DNA of 40,029 nt from Sediminibacterium sp. Gen4 (GTDB taxonomy: Bacteria > Bacteroidota > Bacteroidia > Chitinophagales > Chitinophagaceae). Made by a program: the position numbers and the translations under genes. The notes under the pieces were generated by a model that saw only the letters and a list, made by a program, of their open reading frames with translations, was not told the origin of the DNA and made no database searches. This document shows positions 10,601-18,188 of this stretch, piece after piece. Location of the stretch: assembly GCA_013391385.1 (NCBI GenBank), contig JACBFI010000031.1, forward strand, positions 1 through 40,029, written 5' to 3'. Position 1 is the stretch's first letter. Each line of letters begins with the position of its first letter.

Positions 10601-10671
10601 CCTACTTGTGCAGTAGCCATCACTGCACAAAACAGAAATCCCACTATATAAGAAGATATACGAAGCAGCAC
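7606..10671 (-). CDS. Two-component-propeller sensor histidine kinase
   Basis: 1021 residues. After a signal peptide comes a long periplasmic region of propeller repeats beginning 'FTQLNTDDGLASNDVHAL' with recurring 'GxxWIGSSNGL' and 'LWINTNNGLCRYNP' motifs, then a Y_Y_Y domain (about 700-765, 'YYYKMDGIDENW'), one transmembrane helix (about 793-815), a HisKA_3 dimerisation helix with His833 in 'ARDLHDDMGSTLS', and a HATPase_c domain ('FKEAINNIAKYSHA', 'DDGIGFD', 'GNGLGNM'). It should sense an extracytoplasmic signal and phosphorylate a response regulator. Unlike hybrid members it has no receiver or DNA-binding domain, and no regulator is encoded in the window. The start is GTG; an in-frame TAG lies four codons upstream. 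The ligand is unknown. Confidence 0.9.
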   Translation of the reverse strand: MLLRISSYIVGFLFCAVMATAQVGYTFTQLNTDDGLASNDVHALHQDEKGFIWIGSSNGLQRFDGTKFVNFFMPGKKDSDPLPISTLDYIVPGKNGKLWLYFPELREVGIFDPSKFTYQKVPIRPDKPIPPRINARLWKDRMGSIYLSIQPTGILMYDSAAGAFTSSAPFKAPENWNYGIRSAEDPRNGLLWLTFGDKGLAAYDYKTGETYTRLYNPKKIPLLNNWRVQESIANIFIDKSGRYWLYNWPVWAGGGEVMHCLDSTGTRYLKDTAGLVVYTGKYGEYRNMAELPKSGLWVFGLDKLFSFNKKSNRFVFYKSDPLRNFDIHYEVVHQVMEDREGGIWVATNEGLYFSSPGTDGNGVQNMMVMDKKGSHEFTDILELNNGDYWLTSWGMGVVTLDRSFKKKQYNIFKPRPASWPLAAKKGVTLTWCMHQEKASGDVWIGSNGGILTRYNPVTDKTTYYNPPEFANATVRYITEDKKGRLWFSTQRGRIIMYDNKKFTVVKDFGTAIIPKLMFDKDGWLWAAVQGTGIIAINSETGQILQQYTKADNGLYASTGTDIDQLNDSTIAFGAGALNLINKQTKKVKVISYEQGLPSNSIQRLRIDRAGYLWINTNNGLCRYNPYNNNITTYSSRDGMVMSEKVKTADYLCSEGYVMFAGSNSLMFFQPEMFETNQQPPDVSITDFKLFNEYLPIDSLVAQNQVKLKYDQNSFSLYFSSLSYINRDKLIYYYKMDGIDENWQRADRQKLVNYSLLPPGKYVFNVYCENIDGVRSRDITTLIIHIKPPFWKTWWFLSLMGLAFFGLLYFIHRLRINRILAVENLRNRVARDLHDDMGSTLSTINILSTMAKSKLNTDNVRVSEYLGKISDNSQRMMEAMDDIVWSIKPMNDSMQKITARMREIATSVLEAKDIDLDFRTDPSIEEVKMDMEARRDFFLVFKEAINNIAKYSHANKAQVHLALHHHRLIMIVQDDGIGFDIDKADGNGLGNMYKRAASLKGRIQIQSKPGEGTRITLNIPVH

Positions 10672-10709
10672 TTTACAAATCTACTATCTGCAAAGGGTAT
10701 AAAAAACAG

Positions 10710-10723
10710 CATATTTATGTGAT
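10710..10723. promoter_or_regulatory. Second copy of the CATATTTATGTGAT motif
   Basis: This exact 14-mer also forms the core of the palindrome at 7582-7597. Here it lies 39 bases upstream of the GTG start of the sensor kinase gene, but the left arm of the palindrome is incomplete. Possible shared operator. Confidence 0.35.
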
Positions 10724-10740
10724 GGATTACCCCGCTAAAC

Positions 10741-11556
10741 CTACTTTTCAAGCAATCGTAATGCCTCAAAAAGTCTGGCGGAAAAACTATTGTCAGTATA
10801 AATTCCAAAATCTACCTGATCCACAGCTGTTACCGGGATGATTCGTTTGGTAGAACTGGAAACAAAAGCTTCTTTGGCATTACGGATATCATCCAGACTT
10901 ACCGGTCTTTCTTCCACCTGCATGATTTCCCTAGCTACGGAAAGGATATTGGCCCTTGTTACTCCTTTCAACATTCCTTCATTAGGGGTTATAAGCATGT
11001 TTTCTTGTGTGATAATAAAGAAGTTGGAACGTGGACATTCACTCACCCATCCATCGGAATGATACAATACATCTTGTGCGCCTTGCTCTTTGATCCATGG
11101 TTGTAGCCAGATGGCCATGAGATAATCTGTGGTTTTTACCTCGGGTAATTGTCTGCGGTATTGATGGGTAACCAGTTGGTAGGGTGATGTCAATATTGTA
11201 TCCGGTGGTTCAGGAATGGGCTGTTGTACAATGATAAGATGCGGCTCAACGGGTGTATAGCCATCCGGTGAAGCACCACCAGTTACGGTGATGCGTATGC
11301 CTGAATGTGGTAATTGATTTTGATCAATTAATGATTGGATAATATTTATCAGTTCTTCTTTGCTGTGCGATAACTGTAATCGCATATGCGCTAAAGAGCG
11401 ATACAATCGATCGATATGCTGTTGTAGAAAAAGAGGTTGAGACCCTTTTACACGCAAGAAATCAAAAACACCATACCCACGTTGTAAACCCAGATCGTTG
11501 ACGGGAATGGCGGCGGCTGTTGAATCAATAAATGTTCCGTTGATATAACTAATCAT
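10741..11556 (-). CDS. Class IV PLP-dependent aminotransferase (BCAT / D-amino acid aminotransferase-like)
   Basis: 271 residues from the ATG at 11556. The opening 'SYINGTFIDSTAAAIPVNDLGLQRGYGVFDFLR' region is the hallmark of the fold type IV family. Lys141 ('EVKTTDYL') is the expected PLP lysine, Glu173 ('WVSECPRSN') the PLP-nitrogen ligand, and 'GVTRANIL' (200-207) the phosphate-binding segment. Sequence alone does not separate branched-chain aminotransferase, D-amino acid aminotransferase and aminodeoxychorismate lyase. A longer frame opens upstream but its extra residues come from the repeat at 11585-11664, so the inner start is preferred. The P1 peptidase gene lies upstream on the same strand, separated by that repeat. 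Confidence 0.85.
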   Translation of the reverse strand: MISYINGTFIDSTAAAIPVNDLGLQRGYGVFDFLRVKGSQPLFLQQHIDRLYRSLAHMRLQLSHSKEELINIIQSLIDQNQLPHSGIRITVTGGASPDGYTPVEPHLIIVQQPIPEPPDTILTSPYQLVTHQYRRQLPEVKTTDYLMAIWLQPWIKEQGAQDVLYHSDGWVSECPRSNFFIITQENMLITPNEGMLKGVTRANILSVAREIMQVEERPVSLDDIRNAKEAFVSSSTKRIIPVTAVDQVDFGIYTDNSFSARLFEALRLLEK

Positions 11557-11584
11557 GATGCAAGTAATAGTTTTTTGTATAATA

Positions 11585-11664
11585 GAACACAGATTCTCAT
11601 GATTTTCATGATCAACGCGGATAGTTTTTAAAAAAATCATGATTGATCATGACAATCCGTGTTC
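11585..11664. repeat. Palindromic GCAGAT/ATCATGA-family element
   Basis: It begins GAACACAGATTCTCATGAT and ends ATCATGACAATCCGTGTTC as the approximate reverse complement, with an internal TTTTTAAAAAAA. It is the same family as 4282-4352 and sits between two minus-strand genes, so it may end transcription of the P1 peptidase gene. Confidence 0.7.
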
Positions 11665-11672
11665 CATCCTCC

Positions 11673-12797
11673 TCATTTAATCTTATTATACTTTCTCAAA
11701 ATCTCTTTCACCCTCTCCACAGGCAATCCCGGTATTTCACGATTATTTTTTCCTTTCATAGTAACAGACATGAACAAAGAATTCAACACCGCTTCTTCTG
11801 TGGCTTCAATAGCCGCAAGAAACAAAGGTGTAACAGCATCGTTCATCAACAATGAGGAACTGATGGTTCTTGTACGCGCAACATGCGGCACTCTTAAACT
11901 ACTATCTGTTGAAAATGCAATCACATAATCACCGCTACCATTGGAAGCGATACCTCCTGTTTTCGCTAATGCCATGAATGCACGTTTGGCTAAGCGTTCC
12001 AGGTTGCGGCTATCTAATGGAGCATCTGTAGCTACAACAATCATGCAAGAGCCATCAGATTTTTTACTCAACTCTTTGCTAAAACTAAATTGACCGAGCT
12101 CTTGTCCAACAGGCACTCCATTGATCTCTAATACACCACCAAAATTCGTTTGTACAAGAACGCCTACAGTATAGCCACCTAAACTCTCCGGTAATTTTCT
12201 GGAAGAACTACCAATACCCCCTTTGAAACCAAAACAAACCGTTCCGGTACCGGCACCCACTGAACCCTCTGTTACCATTTCATCGGAAGCTGTATGAATA
12301 GCATTCAACACGTCTTCTTTACGAACATGTCTGCCACGAATATCATTCAAACCACCGTCATTGGTTTCACCCACCACTGCATTGACAGATTGTACTTCTT
12401 CATTTCCTTTTTGAGTAAGGGTATGATCAATCACTGCTTCCATGGCAGTGGCTACACTTAATGTGTTCGTGAGAATGATGGGCGATTCGATATTACCCAG
12501 TTCTTTTACTTGTGTGCTGCCTGCCAGTTTACCAAACCCATTTCCCACATAGATAGCAGCAGGTACTTTTTGCTGAAAAAGATTGCCGGCATGAGGCAAA
12601 ATAGCCGTAACACCGGTACGTATATCAGTGCCGCGAATCATTGTGGTATGTCCCACTTGTACACCTTTCACATCGGTAATGCTGTTTAGTTTTCCGGTTT
12701 CGAGTACACCTATTTTCAACCCGACCTCACGCGCTCTTTGCTGTGCAGTTGAATAATGGAAGCAAAGTATCAGTAAAAAGGCAGGTACAATTTTCAT
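11673..12797 (-). CDS. P1 family (DmpA/S58-type) self-processing aminopeptidase
   Basis: 374 residues from the ATG at 12797, which gives a signal peptide ending 'YSTAQQ'; a longer open frame upstream lacks this logic. Family motifs are clear: 'ITDVKGVQVGHTT', 'GVTAILPH', 'VGNGFGKLAGSTQV', 'GETNDGGLNDIRGR', 'GAGTGTVCFGFKGGIGSSSR' and 'GSCMIVVATDAPL'. In DmpA-type enzymes the chain cleaves itself between Gly and Ser and the new N-terminal Ser is the nucleophile. Here that site is predicted at Gly249-Ser250, leaving a C-terminal subunit of about 125 residues. Likely an exported aminopeptidase or amidase acting on small peptides; substrate unknown. Confidence 0.9.
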   Translation of the reverse strand: MKIVPAFLLILCFHYSTAQQRAREVGLKIGVLETGKLNSITDVKGVQVGHTTMIRGTDIRTGVTAILPHAGNLFQQKVPAAIYVGNGFGKLAGSTQVKELGNIESPIILTNTLSVATAMEAVIDHTLTQKGNEEVQSVNAVVGETNDGGLNDIRGRHVRKEDVLNAIHTASDEMVTEGSVGAGTGTVCFGFKGGIGSSSRKLPESLGGYTVGVLVQTNFGGVLEINGVPVGQELGQFSFSKELSKKSDGSCMIVVATDAPLDSRNLERLAKRAFMALAKTGGIASNGSGDYVIAFSTDSSLRVPHVARTRTISSSLLMNDAVTPLFLAAIEATEEAVLNSLFMSVTMKGKNNREIPGLPVERVKEILRKYNKIK

Positions 12798-12853
12798 GAA
12801 ACTTGGTTTTAAAACAAAACTAAATATAGTAATATCAGCTGTGATTCCCCCTT

Positions 12854-12919
12854 CGTGCAACTCTGTGCCAAACTCTGCTTCCTCTGTGGTTTTTTTTAAC
12901 CACAGAGTTACACGGAGAG
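12854..12919. repeat. CACAGAG-type inverted repeat between divergent genes
   Basis: Perfect arms CTCTGTGGTT (12882-12891) and AACCACAGAG (12898-12907) flank a T-run, and the outer parts (AACTCTG and CAGAGTT) extend the symmetry. It lies between the divergent P1 peptidase and tricorn-like genes. Such CACAGAG phrases are common extragenic repeats in environmental bacteria. Function unknown. Confidence 0.6.
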
Positions 12920-13011
12920 ACTTTGTTTACCGATTTTAGGGGTCATTCATCAAACTCCTTATAAATCTTGTCTGTTCTTTCTTAAATTACCGCTTCATTT
13001 TAATTACTGTT

Positions 13012-16000
13012 ATGAGAAAATTATCCATTGCCTTGTTTTCTTTGATGGCTTGTTTACAGTCATCAGCTCAAAACGATCCTAACTGGATGCGTTATTCAGC
13101 TATATCACCCGATGGTAAAACCATTGCATTTACGTACAAAGGAGATATTTATAAAGTGCCTTCTTCTGGAGGTACGGCTACCATGCTCACATTGCATGAA
13201 GCCAATGACCTCATGCCAATCTGGAGTAAAGATGGTAAACATATTGCTTTTGCAAGTGATCGTCATGGCGACTTTGATGTTTTTCTGGTAGCTGCCGAGG
13301 GTGGAGAGCCTAAGCGACTTACCTATCATTCCGTACCTGAATTTCCTTACAGTTTTACAGCAGATAATAAATCTATACTCTTTGGTTCAACCCGTCAGGA
13401 TGCTGCGAGTAATCGTACCTATCCTACCGGTTCACAACCTGAATTATATAAAGTATCTGTAAATGGTGGTCGTGTAGAGCAAGTGCTTACTACACCTGCG
13501 GAATGGGTTAACCTGAGCAGCAACGGACAATTCATGTTGTATCAGGATAAAAAGGGAGGAGAGAACCAATGGCGTAAACACCATACTTCTGCTATAGCCA
13601 GAGATATCTGGATCTATGATAACAATGCAAAGACACATAAAAAGATCACTACATTCAACGGAGAAGATAGAAATCCGGTTTTCACAGATGCAGATAAAGC
13701 TTTTTATTATCTGAGTGAAGAAAGTGGTTCTTTCAATGTACACAAATTGGGAATTGAGGGGGGTAAATCGCAGCAATTGACCAGCTTCAAAAAACATCCT
13801 GTTCGTTTCCTCAGTGTAGCGAATGATGGTACACTTTGTTTTGGCTATGATGGCGAACTGTATACCATGAAAGGAAATGGACGTCCACAGAAAGTGAGTG
13901 TCAATATTATAACAGATGTACGCAGTAATAATACAAGAGTAGTACCCGTAAATGGTGGCGTAAGAGATATGGCGGTTTCTCCTAACGGAAAAGAAGTAGC
14001 TTATATCTTCCGTGGTGAAGTATTTGTAAGCAGTGTGGATGGAGGTGTTACCAAAAGAATTACCAATACGCCGGAGCAGGAAAGGTTGGTAAGCTTTTCT
14101 CCGGATGGTAAAACATTATTATACAGTTCTGAAAGAGGCAATAGCTGGAAAATATTTGAAACCAAAAAACAAAGAAGTGAAGAGCCTTATTTCTATGCTT
14201 CCACTGTATTGAATGAGACGGCAGTTATTGCTAATAACAATGAAAACTATCAGCCTGCTTATTCACCAGATGGAAAAGAAATTGCTTTTATTGAAAATAG
14301 AATGACACTGAAAGTGTACAACATTGCTACTAAACAAACCAGAACCATTCTTACTGATAAAGAATTGTTCTCTAATGGAGATAATGATCAGTACTTCCAG
14401 TGGAGTCCGGATGGTAAATGGTTCTTGTTTGACTATTCTGTTCCCGGTGTTGCTCCAGGCGAAATAGGATTGGTGTCTGCTGATGGAAAAGGGAAAGCTA
14501 TTAATCTCACTGAAAGTGGTTTTAATGATAGTCGTGCAAAATGGATACTAGGCGGAAAAGCCATGATGTGGTTCAGCAATAGAGATGGTTTGAAAGCGGT
14601 TGCCCAGAGTGGCGGTGCTCAGGCAGATGTGTATGCTATGTTCTTCACACAAGAAGCCTTTGACAAATTCAAGCTGAGTAAAGAAGATGCTGCATTGCAA
14701 AAAGAAATAGAAGAAACGAAAGCAAAAGCAGATACCAGCAAAAAATCAGCAGCCAAAAAAGACAGTGTGGTGATTGAGTGGGAAGGATTGAATATGCGCA
14801 AAGCCAAATTAACCATCCATTCATCTCAAATGAGTGATGCATTGGTGAGTAAGGATGGAGAAACCCTTTACTATCTCACACGTTTTGAAAGAGGCGTGAA
14901 TCTCTGGACTACCAATCTGCGTACACGCGAAACGAAGATGCTGGTAACCTTGAATGCACAAGGTGGAAACATGGTATGGGATAAGGAGCAGAAAAATATT
15001 TTCTTATCTGCCAATGGCGGGATATCAAAAATTGAACCCAACAGCGGTAAAAGAGATATGGTAAGTATCAATGGTGAAATGACATTGGATGTAGCGGCAG
15101 AAAGACAATTCATGTTTGAGCATGTATGGCGTAGAACCAAAGAAACTTTTTATACCAGAACCATGCATGGTATTAATTGGGATAGTTATAAACCCGATTA
15201 TGAGCGTCATCTCGCACACATTGGTAACAATTTTGAATTTGCAGAAATGCTGAGTGAATTATTGGGTGAGTTGAATGTGAGTCATAGCGGTGCTTCTTAT
15301 AATTCATTTGTAGCCAATGCAGATGCAACAGCTTCTTTAGGTGTATTCTATGATCAGAATTATAAAGGAGTGGGTTATAAGATTGAAGAAGTGATTAAAG
15401 GCGGTCCATTGGATCGTGCGGATATCAATATCAAACCCGGAATGCTCATTGAAGCCATCGATGGTGTAACCATTGCAGCAGATACGGATATTGCTCAATA
15501 CCTGAATCGTAAAGCCGGACAGAATACATTACTCACACTTGTAGACGGTACTACCAAAACAGAAGTAACCATAAAGCCTATTTCTACCGGTGAAGAAAAT
15601 GGATTGTTGTACAGAAGATGGGTGAAGAGAAATCAGGATGAAGTAGAGCGATTGAGTAATGGTCAATTGGGTTATGTACATATTCCAGGTATGAATGATA
15701 ATGCTTACAGAACGACATATGAAGAGATCATGGGTAAGTATGTCAATAAAAAAGGAATTGTAGTGGATACTCGTTTTAATGGTGGTGGTGACCTTGTTGC
15801 AGATCTTGCCATGTTCTTAAGCGGTAAAAAATTCTTTGATTATACTACGGATACCAGAAGCAATGGCTATGAACCCAATTTCCGCTGGACCAAACCTAGT
15901 ATCTCTATCGCTAATGAGGCTAACTACAGTGACGGACATTGTTATGCTTATGCTTACAAAGAACTCGGCATTGGTAAATTAGTAGGTATGCCGGTACCCG

Positions 16001-16215
16001 GTACCTGTACTTTCGCAGGTTGGGAATCTTTACAAGACAACAGTATTCGTTGGGGCGTTCCTCCTGTTGGTGTGAAAGGTATTAGAAATGAATACCTGGA
16101 AAATGCACAAACAGAACCGGATATCAAACTCATGAATGATTATGATGTAGTCATCAAAGGTCGTGATCAGCAGTTGGAAGCCGCGGTGAATGAGTTGATG
16201 AAACAACTGAAATAA
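13012..16215 (+). CDS. Tricorn-like S41 protease with beta-propeller and PDZ domain
   Basis: 1067 residues with a signal peptide ending 'CLQSSAQ'. Residues ~25-540 contain WD40-like/PD40 propeller repeats ('YSAISPDGKTIAFTYKGDIY', 'FSPDGKTLLYSSERG', 'YSPDGKEIAFIE'). A PDZ domain lies at about 775-850 ('GVGYKIEEVIKGGPLDRADI', 'KPGMLIEAIDG') and a TSPc core from about 885. Ser757-His758 ('NVSHSGA') and Ser973 ('NYSDGH') match the catalytic His and nucleophile regions of tricorn. Length matches the ~1070-residue family. A lysine/alanine-rich low-complexity linker occurs at about 565-590. Tricorn is cytoplasmic in archaea, while this copy carries an export signal, so it probably degrades peptides in the periplasm. 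It is monocistronic, followed by strong terminator-like hairpins. Confidence 0.9.
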   Translation: MRKLSIALFSLMACLQSSAQNDPNWMRYSAISPDGKTIAFTYKGDIYKVPSSGGTATMLTLHEANDLMPIWSKDGKHIAFASDRHGDFDVFLVAAEGGEPKRLTYHSVPEFPYSFTADNKSILFGSTRQDAASNRTYPTGSQPELYKVSVNGGRVEQVLTTPAEWVNLSSNGQFMLYQDKKGGENQWRKHHTSAIARDIWIYDNNAKTHKKITTFNGEDRNPVFTDADKAFYYLSEESGSFNVHKLGIEGGKSQQLTSFKKHPVRFLSVANDGTLCFGYDGELYTMKGNGRPQKVSVNIITDVRSNNTRVVPVNGGVRDMAVSPNGKEVAYIFRGEVFVSSVDGGVTKRITNTPEQERLVSFSPDGKTLLYSSERGNSWKIFETKKQRSEEPYFYASTVLNETAVIANNNENYQPAYSPDGKEIAFIENRMTLKVYNIATKQTRTILTDKELFSNGDNDQYFQWSPDGKWFLFDYSVPGVAPGEIGLVSADGKGKAINLTESGFNDSRAKWILGGKAMMWFSNRDGLKAVAQSGGAQADVYAMFFTQEAFDKFKLSKEDAALQKEIEETKAKADTSKKSAAKKDSVVIEWEGLNMRKAKLTIHSSQMSDALVSKDGETLYYLTRFERGVNLWTTNLRTRETKMLVTLNAQGGNMVWDKEQKNIFLSANGGISKIEPNSGKRDMVSINGEMTLDVAAERQFMFEHVWRRTKETFYTRTMHGINWDSYKPDYERHLAHIGNNFEFAEMLSELLGELNVSHSGASYNSFVANADATASLGVFYDQNYKGVGYKIEEVIKGGPLDRADINIKPGMLIEAIDGVTIAADTDIAQYLNRKAGQNTLLTLVDGTTKTEVTIKPISTGEENGLLYRRWVKRNQDEVERLSNGQLGYVHIPGMNDNAYRTTYEEIMGKYVNKKGIVVDTRFNGGGDLVADLAMFLSGKKFFDYTTDTRSNGYEPNFRWTKPSISIANEANYSDGHCYAYAYKELGIGKLVGMPVPGTCTFAGWESLQDNSIRWGVPPVGVKGIRNEYLENAQTEPDIKLMNDYDVVIKGRDQQLEAAVNELMKQLK

Positions 16216-16281
16216 AGCTAGTAAAGCTTCAAGTTACAGGCTGCAAGCCGCAAGTAAGAAACAAGAATCAAATTTAAATAG

Positions 16282-16309
16282 CGCCGGGCTTAAGCCCGGC
16301 GTTTGTTTT
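16282..16309 (+). terminator. Intrinsic terminator after the tricorn-like gene
   Basis: A perfect 20-base GC-rich palindrome built on GCCGGGC/GCCCGGC (16282-16301) is followed by TTTGTTTT. Confidence 0.7.
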
Positions 16310-16373
16310 GAAAAGGTTCAAGTTACAAGACACAAGATTCAAGAAAGATACAAGAACCAAGAAATCAATTTCA

Positions 16374-16402
16374 AAAACGCCGGACTCCAGTCCGGCGTTT
16401 TT
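16374..16402 (+). terminator. Second intrinsic terminator-like hairpin
   Basis: Stem AAAACGCCGGACT (16374-16386) pairs with AGTCCGGCGTTTT (16389-16401) around a very small loop and ends in a T-run. A-run on one side and T-run on the other make it usable on either strand. Confidence 0.65.
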
Positions 16403-16664
16403 AATAATCTGTGCATCTGTGGCTAAAGTAATATGATAAGCTACAAGTTACAAGCGACAAGCTTCAAGAAAGGCACAAGAATCAAGATACCAATTCGAAT
16501 AGCGCTATGCTTTGGTCAGGTGCTATCTTTTAAAGAAAAGTATGCCGTACAAATAAATTATTGAAAGCTGCTGAACCTTTCGTGCATTCTATTGTAAACG
16601 GATTTAAGGCAAGACTTTATTATTGATAAAGGCTACCTTATTATTCCCTGCTTAATAACAACAC

Positions 16665-17153
16665 ATGCTTAAGAAAATCACTCAACCCTTGGTAATGCCT
16701 TATTGGTGGCAGGACCTACTTATTGCTATTCCACGTATTGTATGCGGCTACTTATTGGCTGTTGATTTTGGGGCTTCCAAATTTGGAGTGCCCTGGTCTC
16801 CCGCAGATAAAAATCTCGGACTATTTGAAGTTGTGTTCTGGTTCCCGGAAGATGTAAAAGCCTATGGTGGCATTTTTGCTATGTTCCCTGGATTTTTTGC
16901 GTGGATGGGCGCGTTCAGTGAAGCGGTGGGGGGCGTTTTTCTGGTATTGGGTTTACAAACAAGATTGTTTTCATTTTTAGTAGTATGTACCATGATGGTT
17001 GCCGTCTTCATACAACAGATCAATAATGGCTTATGGGGTATGTTAGGTGGTATGGGTTTTCTGTGGGTTGCCATCTATACCCTGATCATAGGATCCGGCC
17101 GATTTGGATTGGATTATCTCATCACTAAAAAACAGTTTACCCATGCGAAATAA
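16665..17153 (+). CDS. DoxX family membrane protein
   Basis: 162 residues with four hydrophobic helices and the DoxX-type pattern: an N-terminal 'LLIAIPRIVCGYLLAVDFGASKFG' segment, 'MFPGFFAWMGAFSEAVGGVFLVLGLQTRL' region and a third and fourth helix ending 'IIGSGRFGLDYLI'. Family members are poorly characterised inner-membrane proteins, some tied to quinone or thiol chemistry. Its last 11 bases overlap the start of the next lipoprotein gene, so the two are translationally coupled. An upstream gap of 449 bases contains the CAAG repeat modules. Confidence 0.8.
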   Translation: MLKKITQPLVMPYWWQDLLIAIPRIVCGYLLAVDFGASKFGVPWSPADKNLGLFEVVFWFPEDVKAYGGIFAMFPGFFAWMGAFSEAVGGVFLVLGLQTRLFSFLVVCTMMVAVFIQQINNGLWGMLGGMGFLWVAIYTLIIGSGRFGLDYLITKKQFTHAK

Positions 17154-17505
17154 TTTGATATACATATGCTTATTCGCATTGTTGATTACCGGATGTGTTC
17201 AAAAAACTTATCAAAAGACAGTTGTATTTGAACTGGATGTAAGTCAGGTGAAAAATATTGAAACAGTAGGTATCAGAGGCGATGATCAACCGCTGAGTTG
17301 GGATAATAGTACTGCGATGACAGCTATCAAAAAAGATACAACCTATACAGTGACTGCCACTTTTGTTACCGGCTACAAATTCACAGAAGTAAAATTCACG
17401 GTGAATGATGAGTTTGAATTAAAGGGAAAAGACAACAGGCGTATCAATTTTTCAGAAAAGGATACAACCTATTACAAGGCATTTTTTGATAAAGTAGAAC
17501 AATAA
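17143..17505 (+). CDS. Small lipoprotein, unknown function
   Basis: 120 residues from the ATG at 17143, which overlaps the DoxX stop codon region. A longer frame opens at 17104 but only this start gives a clean lipoprotein signal with lipobox 'LITGC' at about residues 13-17. The mature part is predicted beta-rich ('FELDVSQVKNIETVGIRGD', 'TVTATFVTGYKFTEVKFTVND') and resembles a small Ig/CBM-like fold, as in starch-binding-type beta-sandwich domains (weak inference). Overlap with the DoxX gene points to a two-gene operon ended by the hairpin at 17504-17537. Confidence 0.7.
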   Translation: MRNNLIYICLFALLITGCVQKTYQKTVVFELDVSQVKNIETVGIRGDDQPLSWDNSTAMTAIKKDTTYTVTATFVTGYKFTEVKFTVNDEFELKGKDNRRINFSEKDTTYYKAFFDKVEQ

Positions 17506-17537
17506 CTTTTGGAAAGTTTGAAAACTTTCCAAAAGTT
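17504..17537. terminator. Long perfect inverted repeat after the DoxX-lipoprotein operon
   Basis: AACTTTTGGAAAGTTT (17504-17519) is exactly reverse-complementary to AAACTTTCCAAAAGTT (17522-17537). The stem starts in the lipoprotein stop codon. It lacks a long T-run but is A/T-flanked, and may end transcription from both sides. Confidence 0.55.
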
Positions 17538-18113
17538 AGCACCATTGTTTATTGTACCTTACTTCTAGTTTCTTTTTCAATTGTCTTTTTCAAAGCTTAG
17601 TCTTGCTTAGCATTATTGGCCTTATATCCAATTGCATCCTTAGGTGCATACCAGCTTAAAGTTTGACAACCCGCCATTACAATACCACCTTTTTGAAGAT
17701 AATCATCTATAGCTTTTTTCATGGATTCTTTTTCTGATACCTTTGATTTCCCAACTGCAAAAGTGTAAGTTCCCTTTTCATTTCCCATAAAGAAAGTGTA
17801 CCAGCCTTTAGTCTGGCTGCTGAAAAAAAGTTGACAATCTTCACCGCCGGTATCTAGGCATCTTTTTTGGGCTTCTTGTTTGGTTTGCCCCATATTCATT
17901 CTAGGTGCATTGCCATCATCAAAGGCAACGCCATATCTTCCTGTTTTGGTACAAACGTAAACAGCACTCTGGGCTTCTATTGTATTATATGTAAACAGCG
18001 TAAAAAAAAGGATGGCTACGCCAATAATCATTACTCGCATGAAAAACCATTTTTATATTCAATATTCACCATGCTGGATTTTTAACACTTTCCAAAAGTT
18101 AGCACCATTGTTT
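17524..18113. repeat. 27-bp exact direct repeats flanking a single gene
   Basis: A 27-base sequence beginning ACTTTCCAAAAGTTAGCACC and ending ATTGTTT occurs at 17524-17550 and again at 18087-18113, 563 bases apart. The two copies bracket the 147-residue secreted protein gene. The first copy also forms the right arm of the hairpin at 17504-17537; the second has no left arm. This may mark insertion or duplication of a small cassette, or two copies of an extragenic repeat. Confidence 0.8.
17597..18040 (-). CDS. Small secreted protein (DUF4189-like), unknown function
   Basis: 147 residues with a signal peptide of about 23 residues ('MRVMIIGVAILFFTLFTYN', cleavage near 'IEAQ'). The mature part has four cysteines ('AVYVCTKTG', 'KRCLDTGGEDC', 'VMAGCQTL') and an 'A...C' spacing ('QEAQKRCLDTGGEDCQLF') resembling DUF4189 proteins, which suggests disulfides and a secreted or periplasmic location. 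No catalytic motif is seen. It is the only gene between two exact 27-bp direct repeats. Assignment to DUF4189 is tentative. Confidence 0.65.
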   Translation of the reverse strand: MRVMIIGVAILFFTLFTYNTIEAQSAVYVCTKTGRYGVAFDDGNAPRMNMGQTKQEAQKRCLDTGGEDCQLFFSSQTKGWYTFFMGNEKGTYTFAVGKSKVSEKESMKKAIDDYLQKGGIVMAGCQTLSWYAPKDAIGYKANNAKQD

Positions 18114-18188
18114 CTTGAATCTTGTCTTCTTCTCCAACGGAGTCCTTTGGACCTTGTTACTTGTATCTTATTTCTTGTCTCTTACCTA

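Larger units (their letters stand above)
16225..16515. repeat. Three CAAG-rich modules, each followed by a hairpin
   Basis: Modules begin at about 16225, 16315 and 16439. Each has a CAAG-rich part (words such as TTCAAGTTACAAG and ACAAGAATCAAG) of about 55 bases followed by a palindrome: a perfect 20-bp one at 16282-16301, one with a 13-bp stem at 16374-16401, and a short ATAGCGCTAT in the third. The 449-base gap 16216-16664 holds nothing else recognisable. A reverse-orientation relative lies at about 18114-18182, and related words occur at 20650-20690 and 21650-21680. Confidence 0.7.

Noticed and set aside
10676-10683. Minus-strand TAGATTTG as the -7 element of the sensor kinase gene.
   Set aside because: It lies only 5-12 bases from the GTG start, so transcription would begin at or inside the start codon; no -33 element at a proper distance supports it.
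11557-11640. N-terminal extension of the class IV aminotransferase.
   Set aside because: The residues are encoded by the palindromic repeat at 11585-11664, while the family start 'ISYINGTFI' begins at the ATG at 11556.
16225-16515. CRISPR array.
   Set aside because: The repeat units are degenerate, contain internal hairpins of different sequence, and lack constant repeats with unique spacers; no cas genes are present.
17504-17537. Terminal inverted repeat of an insertion sequence.
   Set aside because: Both arms lie next to each other in one hairpin rather than at two ends of an element, and no transposase is nearby.
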